Shown here piece after piece: positions 59,701 to 64,000 of a stretch of 64,000 nucleotides of DNA. How positions within the stretch are numbered: position 1 is the first letter of the stretch; every line of letters starts with the position of its first letter. The stretch is from positions 68,452 to 132,451 of the forward strand of contig JAEWAF010000045.1 in NCBI GenBank assembly GCA_023391815.1, written 5' to 3'. The notes under the pieces were generated by a model. It made no database searches. It was not told where the DNA came from and saw only the letters and a list, made by a program, of their open reading frames with translations. The stretch is from Pseudomonadota bacterium (GTDB taxonomy: Bacteria; Pseudomonadota; Gammaproteobacteria; Steroidobacterales; Steroidobacteraceae). The translations under genes were made by a program, and so were the position numbers.

Positions 59701-59984
59701 TAGCGAGGCTGCATGTCCCACGCGTGTCCGGATGTGAGCGCCTTCGCCTCGCCACCATCGACGGGCACCTCGTAGATGTCGCCCAAGAGGTCGAACAACA
59801 CGCGGCTACCGTCGGGACTCACGTCCACGCTCATCCAGGTGCCCGAGCGCACGTCGATCGGAATTTCGCGGCGCTCGCCGGGCGGCGAGTTCACGTCCCA
59901 GGTTTTCTTGGCTTCGTCCGCGGCGTGCGCGGCGGCGGCGAGCGTGGCGAGCAGCGTTCCCAGCAGCAGGCGTGAACGAGGCAT
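56757..59984 (-). CDS. Secreted PD40 beta-propeller/amidohydrolase fusion protein
   Basis: A 1075-residue exported protein. The signal peptide is about 1-24. The N-terminal two thirds (about 45-650) is a TolB-like PD40 propeller with many S-P-D-G-x-x-I/L-x-F repeats. The C-terminal third (about 690-1060) is an amidohydrolase with GLIDIHAHGPQG (HxH), a VKNY lysine, an LEHNNP histidine and VHIGAHGQ where many members have a GTD aspartate. A similar PD40-amidohydrolase layout is common in marine and soil Gammaproteobacteria, with unknown substrate; a peptidase- or cyclic-amide-hydrolase role is possible. The start at 59984 follows AAAGGA. Confidence 0.85.
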   Translation of the reverse strand: MPRSRLLLGTLLATLAAAAHAADEAKKTWDVNSPPGERREIPIDVRSGTWMSVDVSPDGSRVLFDLLGDIYEVPVDGGEAKALTSGHAWDMQPRYSPDGNSIVFTSDRAGGDNLWLMDRNGNALRPLTKEDFRLLNDPAWHPNGRYVAGRKHFTTRRSLGTGEIWIYNVDGGEGVQVVKRPNEDYQKELGEPTFSPDGKYLYYTQNTTPGNRFAYAQDVNGEVFSIKRLDLASGEISPAVTGPGGAVRPTPSPDGRYLAFIRRLRTPEALKTALYTQDLRSGEIKLVYADLDRDMQETWAINGLYPRMDWTPDSKSLVFWAGGAIKRLDLAALAVHDIPFHVTGTRASIAPPRFQVDVAPDQVQARMVRFATVSPNGQRVVYESFGRLWIRDVGGSSARQLTSDADNAFELFPSWSRDGKNIVFVRWNDATLGEIRVVGAGGGKSRVVTKQPGHYYQPRFTPKGDAIVVQRAAGGTLTSANWSVAPGLYRVATAGGELQKLTDTGRNPHFVDSSDRIYYTEDAEPAKEAEPAHQLVSVDAQGRDRRVHARSNYASRIEVSPSGEYVAFRENFHVYVVPMPPGGTLDLSPKTKSVRVVRASEVGGDYLNWTDGDTLTWTLGPSLYRGEMSALFPTATASGTEAAPVYGQRIADLGSSRPADKPTGVVALTGARIITMKGDEVIDNGVIVIRNNRIAAVGAASSVQIPADAQRLDLAGKTVMPGLIDIHAHGPQGVEDLVPQQNWSALAHLGLGVTTIHDPSNNATEVFAAAEYQRAGLVPAPRIFSTGDVVYGARSEGLADIGNIDDARHHIQRLKAQGAISVKNYNQPRREQRQMVVTAARENGMMVVAEGGSLYPMDMTIIADGNTGLEHNNPPQHFYDDVLQFWPKTGVGYTPTLVVTYSGPGAEFMFYQESDVWAHPLLSKYVPPHIVQPRSVRRQMAPKTDYQPILDSAANAKKLMELGVSVHIGAHGQREGLGSHWEMWGFVMGGMSPLQALQTATIQPAQYMGFDKDLGSIEAGKLADLLVLDGNPLEDIRVTDDISFVIQNGRIYEGGTLTEKITGQRKLAPLYWQKE

Positions 59985-60123
59985 GATCATCCTTTCACTG
60001 ACGAAAGGCCGAAGACTAATGAGCCGGGCCGTGCCCTGCAATGTCGATGCGACGAGGGCTTGTTGTATGCAATCGCCATCGGCCCGATACTTCGCGGTCT
60101 GATTCCCTTGTCGAGCAACTAAC

Positions 60124-61311
60124 GTGACTACCTTAGGCACTCCGCTTTCATCGTCCGCCACCCGCGTCATGATGCTCGGCTCCGGCGAGCTCGGTAAGGA
60201 AGTCGTGATCGAGTTGCAGCGGTTCGGCTGCGAAGTCATCGCGGTCGATCGCTATCCGAACGCGCCGGCCATGCAGGTGGCGCATCGCTCGCACGTCATC
60301 AACATGCTCGACCCGGTCGCGCTTCGTCAGGTCGTCGAGCGCGAGCGGCCGCATCTGATCGTGCCCGAGATCGAGGCGATCGCCACGCCGGCGCTGGTCG
60401 AGCTGGAGAAAGAAGGATTCACCGTCGTGCCGACCGCGCGGGCCGCGAGACTCACGATGGATCGCGAAGGCATCCGGCGCCTGGCGGCGGAACAACTGAA
60501 CATTCGCACGTCACCGTATCGTTTCGCCGATACGGAAGAGGAATATCGCCAGGCCGTTCGGGACATCGGCATGCCGTGCGTGGTGAAGCCGGTGATGAGC
60601 TCGTCCGGTAAAGGTCAGAGCACGGTGCGAACCGAGGCGGATATTCCGCACGCTTGGAAATATTCGCAGCAGGGTGGTCGTACCGGCGCCGGGCGCATCA
60701 TCGTCGAAGGCTTCGTCAAGTTCGATTTCGAGATCACGCTGTTGACGGTGCGACACAATGGCCAAACCAGCTTCTGCGCGCCGATCGGTCATTTGCAGAT
60801 CGCCGGCGATTATCGCGAGTCATGGCAGCCTCAGCCCATGACTGATATCGCGTTGAAAGAATCACAGCGGATCGCACATGCTGTGACGGAGAACCTCGGC
60901 GGTAACGGCATCTTCGGCGTGGAGTTGTTCGTCGCGGGTGACGAGATTTATTTCAGCGAGGTCTCGCCGCGCCCGCATGACACGGGACTCGTGACCTTGA
61001 TCTCGCAGGATCTGTCGGAGTTCGCGCTGCATGCGCGGGCGATTCTTGGGCTGCCTATTCCAGTCATCCGGCAGCATGGGCCATCGGCGTCGTGCGCACT
61101 GCTCGTGGAAGGCGAGTCGAAGAACGTTCGCTTCGAGAATGTCGAGCGCGCACTCACCCAGCCGGACACGGCCCTGCGGTTATTTGGTAAGCCCGAAGTG
61201 CATGGCCAACGCCGCATGGGCGTGTCACTCGCACTGGGCGCGAGCATCGACGAGGCACGTGCGAAGGCGAGGGCGATGACGGAAGCGTTGTTGGAAGGCG
61301 TGCGACTCTAG
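60124..61311 (+). CDS. purT: Formate-dependent phosphoribosylglycinamide formyltransferase
   Basis: A 395-residue ATP-grasp enzyme that matches E. coli PurT (392) along its length, e.g. VMMLGSGELGKEVVIELQ, MDREGIRRLAAE, KPVMSSSGKGQ, FDFEITLLTV and EVSPRPHDTGLVTLISQD. It makes formyl-GAR from GAR, formate and ATP in purine synthesis. The start is a GTG at 60124 (same position as the E. coli start). It overlaps the stop of the convergent EcsC gene by 4 bp. Confidence 0.97.
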   Translation: MTTLGTPLSSSATRVMMLGSGELGKEVVIELQRFGCEVIAVDRYPNAPAMQVAHRSHVINMLDPVALRQVVERERPHLIVPEIEAIATPALVELEKEGFTVVPTARAARLTMDREGIRRLAAEQLNIRTSPYRFADTEEEYRQAVRDIGMPCVVKPVMSSSGKGQSTVRTEADIPHAWKYSQQGGRTGAGRIIVEGFVKFDFEITLLTVRHNGQTSFCAPIGHLQIAGDYRESWQPQPMTDIALKESQRIAHAVTENLGGNGIFGVELFVAGDEIYFSEVSPRPHDTGLVTLISQDLSEFALHARAILGLPIPVIRQHGPSASCALLVEGESKNVRFENVERALTQPDTALRLFGKPEVHGQRRMGVSLALGASIDEARAKARAMTEALLEGVRL

Positions 61312-62048
61312 CTCGCGCCAGGAAGCGCTGGCCGTTCGAACCAGCGCATCCGATAGGCGTTCATCGCAGTGATGCCGAGTTTCTTCAGCAGGCTGTTGTT
61401 GACGACCACGCCCACGGGGGCGCCGATGACGGGCAACAGCTGCGCCAGCTTCGCCAGATCGATGTAGTCGCGATACTCCTGCTGAAACTTGCGCCAGTCG
61501 AATTCGTCGATCGAGCTCGGCAGCGTTGCGGTCCGTTCATGCCAACGCTGCATCTGCTGATACACATCGGCGCGATGTGCATCGCTGGAGAATGCGAGCT
61601 GGAAGGTGTGCAGCAGATACAGCCGCTCGCGATAGTCCTCGCCCGAGAAGCCGTACAGCGCGGCGATCTCGAACAGCATCTTCAATTTGATGCTAAGAAG
61701 TAACGGAAAGTCGGCCAGCCCCAGCAGAAAGCCGCCAGCGCCGGTGATGCCGCCTTCAACCGCGGCTGTTTTCCTGTATCGATCCACCGTCGCACGCACG
61801 CGAGTTTCTCGTTCTTCGAGACTGCCCTCGAGCAGCGGTGCCGATGCGGTGAAGTTCGAACCGCCGAGCACGGCCCGCGTCATTTGTTTGATGACGGCGG
61901 TGATGCTGGCGTGCACTTTCTCCGGAATATAGCTGTTGATCCTGCGCTGAACCCCGCTGGTCGCGCGATTCCATAGACCGGGAGGACGCTGCATCTGGTG
62001 TTGCCAGCGGCGCAGCTCGTCGAGAGCCTGGATGTCGTAGGCGGTCAT
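61308..62048 (-). CDS. EcsC-family protein
   Basis: A 246-residue EcsC-domain protein of unknown biochemical function; B. subtilis EcsC is encoded with an ABC exporter, but none is here. GITGAGGFLLGLADFPLLLSIKLKMLFEIAALYGF is the conserved hydrophobic centre, and LAQLLPVIGAPVGVVVNNSLLKKLG the second. Membrane association is likely. The start at 62048 (MTAYD) removes a basic 27-residue leader. Confidence 0.87.
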   Translation of the reverse strand: MTAYDIQALDELRRWQHQMQRPPGLWNRATSGVQRRINSYIPEKVHASITAVIKQMTRAVLGGSNFTASAPLLEGSLEERETRVRATVDRYRKTAAVEGGITGAGGFLLGLADFPLLLSIKLKMLFEIAALYGFSGEDYRERLYLLHTFQLAFSSDAHRADVYQQMQRWHERTATLPSSIDEFDWRKFQQEYRDYIDLAKLAQLLPVIGAPVGVVVNNSLLKKLGITAMNAYRMRWFERPALPGAS

Positions 62049-62173
62049 GGAGCGACGATGCCGCGTTTGTTTCTGCTGTGCAAGACGTGTGGCGGCGACA
62101 TCAGAAAATCGCAAGCGGTGCGCTACCATTCCTGCCTATGCATCGAACTTACTACAACCAACAAGGCCGCCTC

Positions 62174-62656
62174 ATGAACACACTCGCTCGTTTCTTTACT
62201 CGCGTCCTGGCCGTCGTTGCGTTCGCTGTCGTTGGGGCAGCGGCGAATGCGGCGGATCTCACCACGCAGGATTACATCGAGATCGAGCAGCTCTACGCCA
62301 CTTACAATCACGCGATCGATTCGGGCGACGGCGAGGCCTGGGCGGCGACGTTCACTCCGGACGGCACCTTCAATACTCGTTTCACCGGCAAGGAGGCGCT
62401 GGTGGGCTTCGTGAAACTGTGGCGAGAGAACATGAAGGGCGCGAATCGCCGTCACTGGAATTCGAACCTGCGCATCACGCCGTCGGCGGAGGGGGCGAAC
62501 GGCACGGTGATGTTGATGCTGCTCGACGTGGGCACGAAGCCGCCATCGATCGCGAGCACCGGGCAGTACACCGACGTTCTGGTAAAGACCCCGAACGGCT
62601 GGCGGTTCAAGTCGCGCCAGGTGAAGGGGGATGCCCCGCCCGCAGCCAAGTCGTGA
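62174..62656 (+). CDS. Secreted SnoaL/DUF4440-like protein
   Basis: A 160-residue NTF2-like protein with signal peptide (about 1-28, ending ANAAD). The mature fold begins DYIEIEQLYATYNHAIDSGDGEAWAATFTPDG, the standard opening of SnoaL-like cone barrels that bind or isomerise small hydrophobic ligands. No partner is obvious. The start at 62174 puts the signal peptide first. Confidence 0.85.
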   Translation: MNTLARFFTRVLAVVAFAVVGAAANAADLTTQDYIEIEQLYATYNHAIDSGDGEAWAATFTPDGTFNTRFTGKEALVGFVKLWRENMKGANRRHWNSNLRITPSAEGANGTVMLMLLDVGTKPPSIASTGQYTDVLVKTPNGWRFKSRQVKGDAPPAAKS

Positions 62657-62748
62657 TCTTCACCCGGCGCGGAACGGCATTGATATTTCTTGTCCGCCCG
62701 CGCCGGCAGCCCCGACTAGAATGAATTCGTCATCGGGGAGACTACCGC

Positions 62749-63309
62749 GTGAATTCGGCGTTACTACGATTCGCTGAGTGGCTGGGCGCAAGCTCGTTCA
62801 GCGTGGGGCTGCACGAATCCTATTACATGTATAACTGGATCGAGACCACGCATGTCATGACGCTGATGCTCAGCTTCGGCATGCTTGCGGTCGTCGATCT
62901 GCGCATGCTCGGTGTGGCGTTCGCGAACGTACCGGCGTCGAAGATCGCCGAGCGGCTCGACAAGCCCATGCTGATCGGTTTCTCGATCATGTTCATCACC
63001 GGCCTGCTGCTGTTCTCCGCCATTCCGGTGCGCACCACGCAGAGTCTGTGGTTTCGTATCAAAGTGATGCTGCTGATCGCAGCGGCGATCAATGCGTGGC
63101 TGTTTCGAGGCTACTTGCTGGCGTCGAAGAATTCCTGGGATCTCGCCGCGGTGGCGCCCCGCCGTGCCCGAATCGCCGCGGGATTGTCGCTGGCGTTGTG
63201 GTGTGGAGTGATCGTGACGGGGCGCTTCATCGCCTACGACTGGTTCGACTGCGGCAATGACAATCCCGCCTTCGTCGATTGGGCGGCGGGCTGCGTAGCG
63301 GCCGAGTAA
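62749..63309 (+). CDS. Small polytopic membrane protein (DUF6644-like), first copy
   Basis: A 186-residue protein with four to five hydrophobic helices (about 28-52, 72-95, 103-122, 143-163) and a His-containing first helix (WIETTHVMTLMLSFG). It starts at GTG (62749). The end (DWFDCGNDNPAFVDWAAGC) has two cysteines. A related gene follows 21 bp later, so they probably act as a pair. Family assignment is from memory and moderate. Confidence 0.7.
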   Translation: MNSALLRFAEWLGASSFSVGLHESYYMYNWIETTHVMTLMLSFGMLAVVDLRMLGVAFANVPASKIAERLDKPMLIGFSIMFITGLLLFSAIPVRTTQSLWFRIKVMLLIAAAINAWLFRGYLLASKNSWDLAAVAPRRARIAAGLSLALWCGVIVTGRFIAYDWFDCGNDNPAFVDWAAGCVAAE

Positions 63310-63330
63310 GCCTCACTGACAGGACAGCCC

Positions 63331-63807
63331 ATGTTGCTTTCATTCTTCGAATGGCTGGAAGCCTCCCGCCTCGGCGTCTTCATGAAAGACCTGCCCGCGA
63401 CTTTCGCCATCGTCGAGGCGGTTCATCTGATGGGCCTGGCACTGCTTGGCGGCACGGTGCTGGCGCAGGACCTGCGATTGTTGAACGTGATCCTGCGAGA
63501 TGTGCCGTCGAACGTTGTGACGGAGCAGGCGCACCGCTGGTTCAAGGTGGGCCTGTGGGTGTTGTTGTTGACCGGTGTGCCGATGCTCGCGGGTGTGGCG
63601 ACTAAGTGTTATCACAACGCGTTCTATTGGACCAAGATGATCGCGTTGGCGATTGGGGTGTTGTTTGTTTTTACGGTGAAGCAGCCTTTGCTTCGTGGTG
63701 ACCACGTTGCGATCAGGCCCGTGACGTTGAAGCTGATGGCTGTGGCGTCCATGTCGGTTTGGTTTTTAGTTGCCGCGTCGGGGCGATGGATCGGGTTTTC
63801 TGGCTGA
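63331..63807 (+). CDS. Small polytopic membrane protein (DUF6644-like), second copy
   Basis: A 158-residue protein with four helices (about 25-48, 70-92, 97-117, 132-152) and sequence in the same style as the preceding gene (FEWLEASRLGVFMKDLPATFAIVEAVHLMGLALLGG versus FAEWLGASSFSVGLH ... THVMTLML). Histidines in the first helix (EAVHLMG) and the WTKM segment recur in both. A heterodimeric membrane unit is a possibility; function unknown. Confidence 0.7.
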   Translation: MLLSFFEWLEASRLGVFMKDLPATFAIVEAVHLMGLALLGGTVLAQDLRLLNVILRDVPSNVVTEQAHRWFKVGLWVLLLTGVPMLAGVATKCYHNAFYWTKMIALAIGVLFVFTVKQPLLRGDHVAIRPVTLKLMAVASMSVWFLVAASGRWIGFSG

Positions 63808-63892
63808 CGGTTGTTCGATCGTTCAGTCGGCGCTCGACTTGCCTTGATTGTGTGTCGGTGAAAACCTGCTGTTCTGTTTTCGCGTCGTCGGA

Positions 63893-63928
63893 GCCGGAGT
63901 CGGAGTCGGAGCCGGAGTCGGAGTCGGA
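63893..63928. repeat. Short tandem repeat, two 18-bp units
   Basis: Positions 63893-63910 and 63911-63928 are exact copies of an 18-bp unit built from GGAGTC/GGAGCC hexamers. It lies in non-coding DNA after the last gene. The minus-strand translation would be Ser-Asp repeats, but the open frame also runs antisense into the membrane gene and is not credible. Confidence 0.85.
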
Positions 63929-64000
63929 GGCGTTGGTGGTCTGCGTCGCCGGGAGTGACCTACCTCGTCCCGGCACCGCGCCCCCGGTGGCCGCGCTAAC

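Noticed and set aside
63713..63976. Ser-Asp repeat protein on the minus strand
   Set aside because: The repeat comes from GGAGTC hexamers, and the frame runs antisense into the last membrane protein gene with no ribosome-binding site.
1..64000. CRISPR arrays, rRNA, tRNA, prophage or insertion sequences
   Set aside because: Scanning by eye found no regularly spaced repeats, transposase motifs, integrase genes or cloverleaf-like segments; the only tandem repeat is the 36-bp one near 63.9 kb.

Overview
The window is about 64 kb of GC-rich (low-to-mid 60% by eye), densely coding chromosomal DNA. The gene content points to a Gram-negative gammaproteobacterium, most likely in or near the Steroidobacteraceae/Xanthomonadales: Lol-type lipoproteins, RND and MacB-type export, YadGH, PurT, ElaA and YceI homologues, Tat-exported M19-like proteins and a PEP-CTERM protein. 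The taxonomic placement is inference. No rRNA, tRNA, CRISPR array, prophage or complete insertion sequence was seen. The region reads as core or stable accessory chromosome with one decayed gene pair at about 34.9-35.2 kb.

Layout. 0.3-9.7 kb: small secreted protein, alpha/beta hydrolases, a Tat-exported M19-like protein, a family 2 glycoside hydrolase, a divergent LysR/quinone reductase pair and an Fpg/Nei DNA glycosylase. 9.7-26.6 kb: an export island. Two complete adaptor-ATPase-permease-permease operons of MacAB type lie back to back and diverge from a 241-bp promoter region. They are followed by a sensor kinase with an ethylene-receptor-type membrane domain, and then by a TetR-controlled RND tripartite pump (adaptor, pump, outer-membrane channel). 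26.6-35.6 kb: a GGDEF/EAL protein, a PKD-serine hydrolase lipoprotein, a beta-lactamase-fold protein with broken catalytic motifs, a LacI regulator, a lipoprotein esterase, a nucleotidyltransferase remnant and a cupin. 35.7-45.4 kb: YceI, an outer-membrane barrel, a second M19-like protein, a YadGH-like ABC exporter with an acetyltransferase, a DMT permease divergent from arginase, a YVTN propeller, an unusual SRAP protein and a phosphodiesterase. 45.4-50 kb: an ECF sigma factor/TM protein/bactofilin-like RDD protein operon facing an orphan usher-like lipoprotein. 50-64 kb: DUF4159, acyltransferase, UBP zinc finger, GFA, glycine-zipper, SUMF1-like, PEP-CTERM, RidA-like, PD40-amidohydrolase, PurT, EcsC, SnoaL-like and two related small membrane proteins.

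How the genes fit together. The clearest functional block is the 17-kb efflux region, with three separate export machines, a TetR operator overlapping a promoter, and a membrane kinase with no adjacent response regulator. The rest is mostly single genes or short operons. Convergent neighbours are packed unusually tightly: 11 of 14 convergent pairs have stop codons within 12 bp or overlapping. The only two pairs with a roomy gap carry strong hairpins.

Most noteworthy: the ethylene-receptor-like kinase; the mirrored MacAB-type operons; several enzyme-family members that have lost canonical catalytic or metal residues (two M19-like proteins, a beta-lactamase-fold protein, a SRAP protein); the ECF/bactofilin-RDD operon; and the usher-like lipoprotein without pilus genes.
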